Shown here: positions 20,665 to 31,917 of the stretch, one piece after another
Layout of the letters: each line of letters starts with the position of its first letter
Position numbering within the stretch: position 1 is the stretch's first letter
NCBI RefSeq assembly: GCF_019320115.1
Contig: NC_089581.1
Span: 92,688,802 to 92,752,801, forward strand
Length of the DNA: 64,000 bases
Direction: 5' to 3'
From: Miscanthus floridulus
Taxonomy: Eukaryota > Streptophyta > Magnoliopsida > Poales > Poaceae
Translations under genes and position numbers: made by a program
Notes under the pieces: model-generated
Databases searched by the model: none
Told to the model about the DNA's origin: nothing
Seen by the model: only the letters and a program-made list of their open reading frames with translations

Positions 20665-22392
20665 CCACTTGGTGGTTGCAACTTCTAGATTGTCTCCATC
20701 AGAGTCTGCATCATATGAATCAGACATAGCGGCAGTACCCTTCAAATACTTCTCTTTGCGCATGGTCTGATGTGGGCTCTCCAAAGCAGACACCCTCTAA
20801 ACTAGGTGGGCCAGACTTGCAAATTCTTGGCCATCAAACTTCTCTCTTAGCATTGGGGACATCCCTTGAAGGGTCAATTCACCCAATTTGCCATGAAATA
20901 GATTTAGTGAGTAGCAATGACTCCTTACTTCTCTGAACCTTTGAATGAATTTGGAGCCTGACTCATTATTCCTCTGCTTATGCTTGTTAAATATGTGATC
21001 TTCTCTCCCGTCCCATTGTAGAAGTATGCATGGAACTTATTCTCTGGATTGGCCCATCTAGTAATCGAGTTTGGGTCAAGTAATGAAAACTAACTAAAGA
21101 CCGGTCCGGATAGGGACAAGGGAAAGAATCGAACTTTATGTGCCTCCTCAACAAATGCATCTCCAAGCTAAATGAGATAGCAGCTGATATGCTCCATGGT
21201 TGACATCTCATCTATCCCTATGAATTTGGAGAAATCAAGGACTCTATAGCATTGTGGAAGCTGCACAATATCATACCCGGCCAGATACAGACACTAGTAG
21301 GAGTCAATCTAATTCTTAGGCTTCAACCCAAACTGGCTCTGCATCATAGCTGTTATCCTATTGACTAACTCATCAGTGTTCATGCCAGCAACTTATTGCC
21401 TCGGTTGTCCTTGGATTTGAGCCTGAGAGTCTTGTACTTGAAGCTACTGACCCTGAGCTTGAGGTTGTTGCACTTGAACCTGAGATTATTGTCCTTGGGC
21501 CTGAAGTTGCTGAAGCTATTGTGAATTATAATTATAAGGATTCTGGTACCTAGGATGTATAAAAAGCTCATATGTGCTAGCATCAGAAACCAAATAATAT
21601 GCCTCCGGGTAGTCGATCTGAGCATTGTGAGTTGCATAGCCCTACAATTGACTATTGTAGCAATTTGGATCAACATTCTTGATGATCCTTTGCATTGATG
21701 GCACAATTCTATGGGCCAACTGAAGCATCTAATAGGAAGTGCTGAATCTCCCCTAAGCCGGCCATTGCACAACCTACTGAGTAGCTAGTGAGGTAGGCTA
21801 CTAGACTGAATATGCTTGGTTCTATAAAGTAGGAGGCTGATTCATCTGCGTGATAGGGGCATTTAGTGACTGCTGAGCTAGTGGTTGCCCCCCTATCATT
21901 TGACTATGCCCCTACTGATGGCAGGGCTTGAAGATCTTGAGCTTGTCCTTCTAGAAGCTGCTATATTGGTGGCTATTGGAACTGTCCACCATTCGACTAC
22001 TGACTAGAACTAGGCACACTGTTTTCCATAGCTGAAGGATTATAGCCATTGAAATATGATGTTCCCACTTGATCAACCGGTGCTCTAAAGAAAACTTCTT
22101 TCATAACATTGCCAATTGTATTGGCTAACACCTGATTGTAATTTGTAAAGGCTTCATGAACAGTCTTGTGGACCATTTGGGCAGCAATCCTAGCTTTAGC
22201 TTCCTCGTTTGAATCATTCTGTCCATGCAGGAGAACTATTGGCAATGGGGTCTTCTAAACTACTGAATCGTGTGTCCTACTATAAGATAGTAGACACTTC
22301 TCTCAAAACTCTTCCATGGCCTTGTCGATGAGAGCCCTATGATCGTTAGGCAAGTCTTCAAGGATGACCTTGAAGATCATCAGGTTATCCAT
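20665..22392 (-). pseudogene. gag of A2, a minus-strand relative of element A
   Basis: From the ATG at 22392-22390 the frame matches the element A gag N-terminus codon for codon over the first ~100 codons. Shared landmarks are ILEDLP/HCEDLP, the KCLLSY motif, and the segment LLHGQ. It has stops at the same two early codons as A: after EEF (TAG in A, TGA here) and before K-[TF]-PLP (TAG in both). It continues to an acidic segment near 20670-20740 matching A at about 11215-11280, and ends there. No pol is present, so A2 is truncated. Confidence 0.75.
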
Positions 22393-22404
22393 GTTGACAA
22401 TTGT

Positions 22405-22422
22405 GGTCCCACTAGGCGTGCC
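22405..22422 (-). promoter_or_regulatory. Primer-binding-site candidate of A2
   Basis: The minus strand reads TGGCACGCCTAGTGGGAC, almost identical to the site in element A, located just inside the A2 LTR. Confidence 0.65.
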
Positions 22423-22430
22423 AAAGAGTG

Positions 22431-24095
22431 TGTCGATGGCGAAAAGTAGCAGGCCGATCCTTGCCGATGGGACAGATAGCAAGCCAGGAGAAACCGCGTG
22501 GAGTAGATCCCGAGCTCTCCCTAGGCTTAGGGAAACACCAAACCTGATGGCTGTGACCTAGGGCATGCTAGTCAATTTGACCCTACAATTGACAAGGAGA
22601 GAAAATTGATCAGTAATTTAAGGTGAAACATGCCAGTGTTATTCTAGATAGTTCCAAATGTGCGGCTAAGTAGCCGATGAGATAAGGCTATCGATTAAAG
22701 AGTCAATATCCAGCATGTTCATGATACAAAGCGAATAAAATAAGCATGTCGGCAAGTATCAGATATTCAAATGTATAGATCTTAACAGCCGATGATCATG
22801 GGAGCATGTAAAGGTGTGATGAGTAAACATGAAAGCATTTGTATTAATTGAAAAACATACTAGCTTTGACCAAGATAAGGACAAGTACAACCACATGAAT
22901 AGCCAATATATTCCCAAAAAGCAGGCTATCGGCTAAAATAGCCGATTCTAGTGAAAGGAGGCTCATAACATGCAAACATTCAGCCATTAAACATGGACGA
23001 AACCATAAGCCTGTCAGATCTAACCTATTATCACTAACAGTGGGGTTCAACTGGATTGATGGCAGCCATAATAAAGATAACAGATTAAACCTTCAAAGAA
23101 TATGAATCTATTCACAGTTAACAGAATTATGAAAACATGTTACGATTGTGAAAGCGCAGGCGATCGGCTAAATAGCTGATGCGAACATAGCATGCAGCCA
23201 GAGGCTATGTTTGGCCATAAGCAAGACTTACTACTTGATAATTTCCAATCTATAGTGCTAACAGTGGGGGTCGACCGGATCGATGGCAGCCATAATAGCA
23301 GTTCTAGACCAGATCTCATCAATTAGCAAGCTTACTTAAGGTCAAACATGCCCTGACCACATGCTATCTTCAATCAAGATTGAGACAAAATGACTGATCT
23401 AGCTGGAACCATCGTCAAAGTGAGATCTAAGCAGGAAAAAGCAACAAGACGATGATTTAAAGGGATACAAAGCTGATTCGTTTCAATCTTAATTGGGTAA
23501 TGGGTGATGTTGTTACAAATAGTAAGAGTACTAATTATAACAAGATTGATAACTAGCAAACCTATTAAAAATAGTAAGGAAACCCTACCAATCTTAATAG
23601 GTTTAATCAATAACTAATCCGTATCAAAATTTGTATGAGATCGAGCCGGGCCGATGCAACCTTACAAATTTTGATAAGAATCAAAGGGTAACTTGTATCA
23701 GGAATTGTAAGAGATCGAGCCAGACTGATGCAACCTTAAAATTACTAATGATAACTAACTTATACAAAGCTTGCAAGAGGTCAGACCTAACCAATGCAGC
23801 CTTACAGGCAAGGTATAAGTCATGATGGATACTCACAAACAAACCAGAGGTTGGACCTAACTAATGCAACCCTGCTTGCCCAAAACTCATCAAAATCTAT
23901 TCTACGCCTACTCCTAAGGGGTGGTGTAAGCCAAAAAGTAAAGGTACTAGTTTGATTGATCGATGAGAGATGTCTATTATAATAGCTGGGGTTCAATATT
24001 TATACCTGAGGCTTGACTACGAATCCTGGTTGAACACGATCGGTTATGAAACCTTAGAAAAACAAAAACAAAATAGCCTAAATTAAGATAACAAC
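22431..24095 (-). repeat. LTR of A2 (truncated at its U3 end)
   Basis: In minus orientation it ends at TGTCGA (22431 side) next to the PBS. It contains a TATA box (about 23997-24004 on the minus strand). Alignment to the A LTR stops near 24095, about 240 bp short of the expected LTR start. It carries repeated reverse-complement modules (GGATCGATGGCAGCC twice, and four GATGCAACC-type units between 23628 and 23880). Confidence 0.7.
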
Positions 24096-24345
24096 TATTA
24101 TAAACTATCAATATAACATGCATAAGGGCATAAATATGATCACCAACAAAGGTCTAGGGGTTTAAAGTAACAAATTCCACGAGTTTTGTTGAATCTGTAT
24201 TTTCTGAAGGGTTTATCTAGAAAACCATCAAGGTGGACTAAGATGTCAGATTTAATCACGTTTATCTGTAGTGAAACGGACCCCAGAAGGTTCCAGAAGA
24301 CTCGAGAGGACTCCATACCAAAGCAGAGGGCGAAAACTTCTCCTT
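24096..24345. repeat. Direct repeat copy a (~250 bp)
   Basis: The stretch from about AACTATTATAAACTATC to ACCAAAGCAGAGGGCGA is repeated at 24990-25245, with roughly one difference in ten. It abuts the broken end of the A2 LTR and then runs directly into the protease relic. Confidence 0.8.
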
Positions 24346-24985
24346 TTTATCCTTGATTGTGAAACAGATCTTGGCACTATCCGCGTACATGATTTCTTTT
24401 GTGGTTCTTAGGAAAGGTCAGCCCAAAATAATGGGTGCCCTTACATCTCCACCTGTTTCTAAAATCACAAAGTCTATAGGAACATATGATTGTCCCACTC
24501 AAACAATGGCATCTTCAAGAACTCCCTTAGGGTAACAGAGTGACTGATCTACAAGTTGCAAATGCATGTTTGTATACAACAAAGTATCTCCATTAATTTT
24601 ATCATAGATTACCTTAGTCATAATGTTGACACTTGCTCTGAAGTCACAGATAGCTTCTTGGAAAATGTGAGGTCCAATGGTGATGGGGATGATAGGTCTT
24701 CCTAGATTGTTGTCCTTTTTAGGCAAGGTATAGTCTATCCACCTTCCTATCGATGGTTGTCTACAGTAGTATGCTGCATTGTGAATATCGATAAGATTTG
24801 CAGTTTCTAGATCTTCCGATTGCCCTAGAATCTTACGTTTATTGGTCGGAGGAGCAACAACAGCCAACTAAGCTATTTGTGATTCTATCATTTTATTAAA
24901 GCTATGCTGGTTCCTAATGGCAGAAGCAAAGCTATCCATTCTGTTATTTATGTTATCTAGAATTCTATCATTGGTAGCTATTGAT
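24346..24985 (-). pseudogene. gag C-terminus and protease fragment of an Athila-like gypsy element
   Basis: Minus strand. A short gag tail (NQHSFNKMIESQIA then TAG) leads into an aspartic-protease-like segment with IPITIGPHIFQEAICDF, NIMTKVIYDKI, LQLVDQS, YPKGVLED and, after a TGA/TAG-disturbed point, APIILGRPFL. The order matches Athila-like polyproteins. The active-site region reads DFRASVN, where relatives have a Gly in place of Arg. About 210 codons remain; RT and later domains are absent. It is flanked on both sides by the 250-bp direct repeat. Confidence 0.6.
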
Positions 24986-24989
24986 GATA

Positions 24990-25245
24990 GTTAACAACCA
25001 TTATAAACTATCAATATAACATGTATAAGGGCATAAATATAATCATCAATGAGGGTTTAGGGGTTTAAACTAAAAAAATTCCATGAGTTTTGGTGAATCT
25101 GTATTTTCTGCAGGGTTTATTCAGAAAACCATCAATGTGGACCTACATGTCAGATTTAATTGCGCTTACCCACAGTGAAACAAACACCAAAAAGTTCTAG
25201 AAGACTCAAGAGGACTCCATACCAAAGCAGAGGGCGAGAGGATGC
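24990..25245. repeat. Direct repeat copy b (~250 bp)
   Basis: Second copy of the 24096-24345 repeat. It continues rightward into an LTR-like segment, whereas copy a does not. Confidence 0.8.
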
Positions 25246-25880
25246 CAAGTAGGGCCGCCTAGCCCCACCTATAGGCCGCCTGACCCCTAAGGCCCACTGT
25301 CAGCATCCGCATCACAATGTCGGTTCTCCACCGCCTCTTAGGTTGCATCTACGCTATACTTTAAGTCAGTTTGATCCAAGGACTCAAGATTAATGCTCTG
25401 GCCTATATATATCAACCCCTACCTGCCTCCCTTAGCATTGCATAAGTCATTTGAGAAGACAGAAACCCTAATCATCCTCAGAGCTCCACCATATTCTAGG
25501 GCATAGCTAGCTAGGCTAGGTCTAAAGGGAGACAAGCAGGCTTCGCTTGGATTCCTGATATTTTCAAGAGCGTGGTTTGGTATAATCTTTGTGCCCCCTC
25601 TCTTTTGTATCTCCATTACTTTTATATGTTTGCTACAATTGTTATGACAACATTGGTATTCACAATATTCATGTTGTTAGTTATGATGTTCATCGTCTAC
25701 TTTGATTATATACTTAGTATAGCTAGTTTATCAATATGTTTATGCATAAGTTCATATAGCACTCGCTCGGGTGTACATGGGGTGAGTGGTCGACATTGTG
25801 TAAGCGTGGTGCTTATATGTTGTTTACCTAAGGATACACCGTATATTTTGGGTCATGTGGTAGATCGCGGATGTGACACT
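25246..25880 (+). mobile_element. LTR-like block right of copy b
   Basis: A GC-rich segment, then TATATATA at 25404-25411, then a C/T-rich leader ending in gaaaccctaatc, then an AT-rich stretch up to 25880. This is the usual order of U3, TATA and R/U5 in grass LTRs, so 24990-25880 may be one plus-strand LTR. No PBS follows it; B3 begins at once. Confidence 0.4.
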
Positions 25881-28800
25881 TGTGACAGAATCGACCAATT
25901 TATAAGCGCACAAGTACAATGGCAACCACCGCAACGATCGCACTATCATACTTGAGCCCATATAAACCCGGTAGTCCGTTGAGTATCACGAAGGATCTCA
26001 AATAATCCAACTCACAACCAAGATCGTACATGATTCAACATACATGCCACATGTTACATAAGTTCACAAGTAATTTAGCATACATCGGAGTACAAAAAGA
26101 GTTATTACAGTACCAAGTTCAAATACAGTAGTAGCGGAAGTAAAGATAGTTTTTAAACTAACATCTCACACCATTGTTCAAATACATGCCAATTTATGAT
26201 CACATTCCACAAAAGCATCATAGATTAGATATATAGAAGCGCCTTGCCCATGGCCTACTCCTCGTCCATAGCGGGACAGAAGCAGTTCTTACAATATCCA
26301 TCATAGATCGTGTTATCTGCAATAAGTGGAAATAAACCCTAAGTACAAGAAGGTACTCAGCTAGACTTATCCATCATAAACAAAAAATAAAGTGATTCCA
26401 AGGATCATGCAAATCTTTATAAGTGGAGCTAGCTTGACAACATTTTGCATAAAAAGCCACTAGTTGAGTTATACATTTTATAATTCGATTTCAAGTTAAT
26501 TGTAGCTATTCATCTCTATATTAGCATCTAACCTATGCCAAACATATGATGTATGATAATGTAGCATAACAATAATAAAGATAGATGGTGTAACATTCCC
26601 ATGTTCATTATAACCATCAAATTCCATAGTTCAATTACTACGATGTTGGGACTAGTCGCGTTTCTCACTATATGAGAGAGACAGTGATTCGAATTGGTTG
26701 CAACTAGCTAGGCAGTTATTCCTAACACAAGCCCACACAACCCCCGTCGGGGTCACGTCCGGTCACCTTTGGTACAACTCAGGTACACATTTCGCGGGTT
26801 CGATCAGTGCTGCACCCTCAGGGACACTACTGAATGCCAGGTTGATCAGAACTCCAACCTGCCCTTGGCCTCATACCAGCTCCCCACATATCCTTACTAC
26901 CTCTAGTGTGTGCACTCTAACAGAACGAGGCCTAGCCTAAGTTGAGCTACTTGGCTTCACGGTCAGAATGAGTTATCCGGCCAGCTAAGTTAGAGGCATG
27001 CGTTCAATCTCAGCAAAAGCTTCAACAACGGCACAATCCTTAATTAACACAGGAGGAATCACATGAGTCAACCTACACATAGACTTTACCTGGCCTCTAG
27101 TTACATTATCCCATGGTACTTTTCCACGATAACAAATATAGCCAACCGCGCTCCGGTATCCACCTATATCTTGCAGGTGACAGGAAATCACCTGACTTCT
27201 ACCGAGCTAAGCACGGCTAAGCATATACTTGATCCTGGACCTACACAGGGTTTAAGGTATATTTCTAGACAAGGAAGTTATATGCATCAAGTGTTTCCAA
27301 TCAACTCCTATAACCAAATGCATCAAACATAAAGGACTCAAGTTGATATTTGTAAACCATTGGAGGCTTAGAATGCTCCAGGGCTTGCATTTTAGAAAAG
27401 AGGTGGGCTTATGATCTGGGCACTCCAATAACTCTTCTAGGGCCTACTCTTCACCTTCTGGACCTCCTTGCTGCGGTGCCTCCTGGTCCTCTTGGTCCAC
27501 AGCCTCAAATTCCAGTAGCGTGATTCGTTCCAGCGATCCTATATGCATGAGCGCAAAAATAAGATACAAGAATTCATAGGTAGTGATATGAATGATATGG
27601 TATAATGCATAAACATAATTGTCCTTAACAATCAAGGTACTAAGGTGATAGCAAAATTAATTATATTTTACTGAGTAGGTGCATATCTCTTCTCTAGTAA
27701 CTAATCAAACATCCATTTAAAGCATTTTCTAGACTACAAGACAACAACCACTTGCTTTGACCATAACTAGAGTTTTCCACATTCAAATAATATGATCTTG
27801 GACTTTCTAAATATCTTATAAAATTATTTACAACTTTATTATAATCATCATAAGGTGATTCAATAGTTAACCAGGTCAAACAATTCAATCTTTCAGATCT
27901 GTCTAGAGAATAAGCAACTTTGCTAGCAGACTTCTAGAAGCTATAACTCTCAAACCCTTTAGCCTATAACTATGAAATTTTAGGAAAATACAGATGCATA
28001 AGTTATCTTCAACTTTGTTATTAATGAGTTTTATAGAAGAGATCATTATCATCACAAAATTGTCACCACAATAGAAACTACACATGCAGCCATCTAGTTG
28101 AATTATAGAGCAATAATTAACTAGCTGCCTATAACCAATTAACTTTGAGCATAATTACCAATACCAACAGACCTTATGCATTACAAGCACTATAGAAAGC
28201 ATCAAGGTTAAGACCAATAACTTATTTACACGCATTTATTAATTTCCTTATATAATAGGGTGATTTAAAGGGTAAATATTTCCATTGCTCAATAATTTGT
28301 GAGAAATAAGAGTAGCTTGCACATGACCCCATTAGTCTACTGTATAAATTTCATTTCATTTGGATATGTATAGTCACCTCTACAAAAATGACAAGTTGTA
28401 TAGGCTTATTTTAGCAAAAATAGTTTAGCCTAGTGAAAAGTGTCAAACAATAGATTTCATATTTTTTTACTTTCCTTTTAGCACAAGAACACTATGTAAA
28501 AAAATTTGCATGATCACAATTTATGTATATTTACCCCAATTAATTTCACCAGAAACTAACAATTAATCTAGGTTAAATAGTAAGACCATATTTCAAGTAT
28601 GCCTACTATAGGTTTAGTATTTTTCCTAGCTAGATCATGTCAACACAAGACCAACAAAATTGGAATCATGTATTTAGCACTTCCCTAGCTCAAGTTATGC
28701 ATTTTATAAGATATAAACTATTTTAAAAGCACTTAACAAGCTTAATTTAATTCCCCCATAAAAATACCCCAAATAGTAGGTTTCATATTTTTATCAAATA

Positions 28801-29185
28801 GTACACTTCATGATGAATCCAACATAATTTGGTTCACTCAATTTAGACATTCCTAGCTCTAGTTATGAATTTTTTAAATTTGCAACAAAATCTGTGAAAA
28901 TAAATAAAGAAAAACATTAAAAAATACACTACATGCACCTGGTCCAGTGCACCCACTGTGACCGATAGAGGGACCCCATGGGTCAATTGACCCCACACGA
29001 CAGACACATAGAGCAGGGCATAGCGGTTGACTGGCCATAGCTCGTCGACGGCGAGCTCACCGACAGCGAGGTCACAAGCGTCGTGTTCCCCACTCTCTCA
29101 CGCATCTACTAGTACCTTCGGTTGGCTCAGTGGATCACTGGAGCTACCTTGCCGGTGACCATGGCGGCTCAGCGGCGGCACGCGA
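25881..29185 (-). mobile_element. B3 (first part): long Tekay/Del-like LTR, minus orientation
   Basis: Begins TGTGACAGAATCGACC and aligns with B2 (5405 onward) throughout, including the AT-rich part at 27660-28920. It supplies the uninterrupted sequence at the site where element A entered B2. Interrupted at 29185 by element C and resumes at 60940. Confidence 0.65.
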
Positions 29186-30663
29186 TGTAAGGAAAATGGA
29201 CCCTATGCCTATTTACTTTGGATTTTGGTGTTTGATGACCAACACAACCAAATTGGACTAATAAATTTGCAAGTTATTATTTTGTAGTCCAATAGGGTGC
29301 AAGAAGTGACTTGGAAGAAGGCGATGTGATAATCTGATGATCAACACCATAAGCAAGACCCTAGAAGCATAAGAGAAGTCCCAAGATATCAAGCAAAGTC
29401 CAAGCACGAAGATAGGAACCAAGTCGAACGCAAGATCACGAAGAAACAAGCTCACAGAGGTGACCGGACGCAGCACCGGACATTGGCGGCATAGCAACCG
29501 AACACTCCAATCAAGAGGCTTGGCAATAGTAGGCATCAGCAGCAGTGACCGGACGCTAAGGACTGAAAGTGACTGGACGCACCGATGGCACTGTTCATCA
29601 TCTCGGCAACACACTCAGCACTAACCAGACGTTGGCGGCTAATCGACTGGACATAGGAACTACAACATCCGATCGAGTATAGAGACGTTCCAGAGTGGCG
29701 AAGTTGCGACCGGACATGTCCGGTGGCATGTGATCAGACGCCATCAGCATCCGATCTATTGATCGCATGCTCTAACGGTCAGGACGACCGGACGCGTCCA
29801 ATCAGGACAAAAGCAGTGTCCGGTCAGTAGCAGAAAAGTGGGATTTTGTCCCAACAGCTACTTTCTCAGTGGGGCTTATAAATAGACCCCCAACTAGCCA
29901 TTTGATAGGTGTGGAGCTGAGGAAACATACCAAGGGTGTTGATACACCATTTTAGTGATCTCTACTTGCATAGTGCTTAGTGATTCATTAGGTGATTAGC
30001 GTAGGTGCTTTGCGAAGTACTTAGGTTGATTAGACCACCGCTTATGTGCTTGCTCCATGTTTAGGCCTAGTGTTTAGTGAGGTTTGCATACCTCTTATCT
30101 CTCGGTGCTTGCGCGCACCATTGTTGTACATTGAAGGGGCTTGTAGTCTTGTGGGATCACACCAACCATGTTTGTGGTGTGGTCGCCACCGTGTACCAAA
30201 GGGAACAAGGCCCACGGCAGTTTGGCCAGAAGCTTGATAGTGAAGACGACGGGGAGTGGTCTGGGAGAGGCACACTGGATATCCACTTCTGCGTGGGGAA
30301 GGCCTAGGGCTATCCATGGAGTCACCTAACCGAGAGCTTGGTCCTTGCAAGGGATTCCCTGCAAGGGGCTCCAACGAGGACTAGGGGGAAGCTTGCATGC
30401 TTCTCGATATCTCGGTAAAAATACCAGAGTCGTCGATGGGAGTTTGCATATCTCTCCCTTGCTCTTTAGCTTTTGCATTTACGTTGTTTATATTACTCCT
30501 TTTTGCAGTAGAGATAGCAACACACTAGTAAAATCATAGTTACACATTTAGATAGTTTATCTTTTGCATATGTTTTGCTAAGAATAGAAAAAGGGGCCAT
30601 AGTTTAGAGTTAGAATTTTCAGTTGCCTAATTTACCCCCTCTTAGGCGTCACGGTCCTCTACA
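29186..30663 (+). repeat. 5' LTR of element C
   Basis: Begins TGTAAGGAAAATGG and ends CCTCTACA; 1,478 bp. It shows 12 differences from the 3' copy in the first ~163 bp and more in the middle. TATAAATA at 29877-29884. Confidence 0.85.
29877..29884 (+). promoter_or_regulatory. TATA box of the C 5' LTR
   Basis: TATAAATA in gggcTTATAAATAGAccc; conserved at 60151-60158 in the 3' LTR. Confidence 0.65.
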
Positions 30664-30665
30664 AG

Positions 30666-30680
30666 TGGTATCAGAGCTGG
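30666..30680 (+). promoter_or_regulatory. Primer-binding site of element C (initiator Met-tRNA)
   Basis: TGGTATCAGAGCTGG starts 2 bp after the 5' LTR. TGGTATCAGAGC is the standard complement of the 3' end of plant initiator tRNA-Met used by Copia elements. Confidence 0.9.
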
Positions 30681-30742
30681 TTGGCTCAATTTGGACCTTT
30701 GGCTTCACCGCCATTGAGCCGATGCTATTTAGAGTGGTTGGG

Positions 30743-31391
30743 ATGGATACCTTTAGGCCTCCGCACTGTGACGGCACTAACTTCCCTTACTATAAAGCTA
30801 GAATGGCTTGTCACCTTGAGGTAGTAGATTTGGGTGTTTGGAGAGTCATTAGTGATGGGATGAAACCCATTAAGATTGTCTAGCTAAACAAAATTATGAT
30901 TCCTTTAAAATGAATGATGATTAGCTTGTTCATGATATGTATTCTCGTTTGAATCTAATTATCAATGAGCTCCATTCAATCAGATTAACAAAGCTAGATG
31001 ATGCGGACATCATGAGGAAGATCATCTTTGTGCTACCACAATAGAAATATGCAAGCATCATTACCATCCTTCACAACATGGAGGACTTGAGCACCATGAC
31101 CCCGGCCATTGTCATTGGCAAGATAGTGGCATTTGAAATGTCATGCAAGATGGGTCAAGAAGAAGCCTCTTCATCAAGCAAAGGCAAAGCTCTCGCATGT
31201 AGTGAGAAAAAGAAGATGAAGGGCAAGTGAGTCAAGACAAGCTCCTCCACCTCTGACCTTGATGAAGATTCAATCAAACTTATCAACAAGGTGGAGAAGA
31301 TGATCCAAAGGCTCAACGTCAAGGGTGTGCCCATCCAAATTCAAGATTTCATCTTCACCAATCAAAGAAATGAGCAAAGAAAGAAAGGATG
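30743..31391 (+). pseudogene. gag of element C, part 1
   Basis: From ATG 30743 the frame encodes the Copia gag start (FDGTNF-type motif here as CDGTNFPYYKARM, then VWRVISDG). Near 30883 it stops and the frame shifts, with part of the central gag apparently missing. The later frame has DMYSRLNLIINEL, RKIIFVLP, FEMSCKMG, and a lysine-rich linker ending at KKGCYV. Element D is inserted at 31392-31396, inside the first CCHC zinc knuckle; the rest lies from 44155. Several in-frame stops are present. The product would be the nucleocapsid/capsid protein. Confidence 0.75.
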
Positions 31392-31396
31392 CTATG
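31392..31396. repeat. Target-site duplication of D, left copy (CTATG)
   Basis: CTATG before the 5' LTR; the second copy is at 44155-44159. It interrupts codons of the C gag zinc knuckle. Confidence 0.9.
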
Positions 31397-31869
31397 TGTG
31401 GGGGGTATGACACCAGATACCCATGGTAGACCACATGGGCTGTGCTCTAAAGGGTGGCCCAGCCTACAAGACGAAGCCTTATGGGGCATGACTCTGCTCA
31501 GCGCCTCTCGCAAGACATCTAGAAGACATCCTGAAGATACTACGAGATCTGTTAGGATATGTATGATTCCATGATTCCTATAATCAATTATTACTTTTCG
31601 GTTATCTCTCAGATCTAACCAACTTGTAACCCTATGCCTCGGACTATATAAGGTGGGCAGGGACCCCCTCCAAACTCATGCAATATCATACGATAGCTAA
31701 TACAAACCAACAGACCATAGGAGTAGGGTATTACGTCATACTGATGGCCTAAACCTATCTACCTCGTGTGTCTCTGTTGCCTTATTGTTCTTGGTCTCAT
31801 GCTCCTCTACTGATCAATCTACCTTCGTAGGATACCCCTCGGAGGACTGCTGATGATATTCTGTCAACA
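31397..31869 (+). repeat. 5' LTR of element D
   Basis: Begins TGTGGGGGG and ends CTGTCAACA; 473 bp. TATATAA at 31645-31651 is the candidate TATA box. Confidence 0.9.
31645..31651 (+). promoter_or_regulatory. TATA box of the D 5' LTR
   Basis: TATATAA in ggacTATATAAggtggg; the 3' LTR has it at 43929-43935. Confidence 0.65.
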
Positions 31870-31870
31870 G

Positions 31871-31889
31871 TTGGTGTGCTAGGTAGGGG
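31871..31889 (+). promoter_or_regulatory. Primer-binding-site candidate of element D
   Basis: TTGGTGTGCTAGGTAGGGG directly follows the LTR, resembling the TTGGCGCGCCAGGTAGGGG found after the LTRs of other plant gypsy elements. The tRNA is not assigned. Confidence 0.6.
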
Positions 31890-31917
31890 TTTGCATGTTG
31901 TTTCCCTATCAAACAAG

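Noticed and set aside
20244..20681. 145-codon minus-strand frame in B2
   Set aside because: Low-complexity Ser/His/Pro-rich translation from a GC-rich LTR; not open in the matching part of B3.
30077..30374. Frames of 63-110 codons within the C 5' LTR
   Set aside because: Overlapping on both strands and only partly kept in the 3' LTR; LTR sequence, not a gene.
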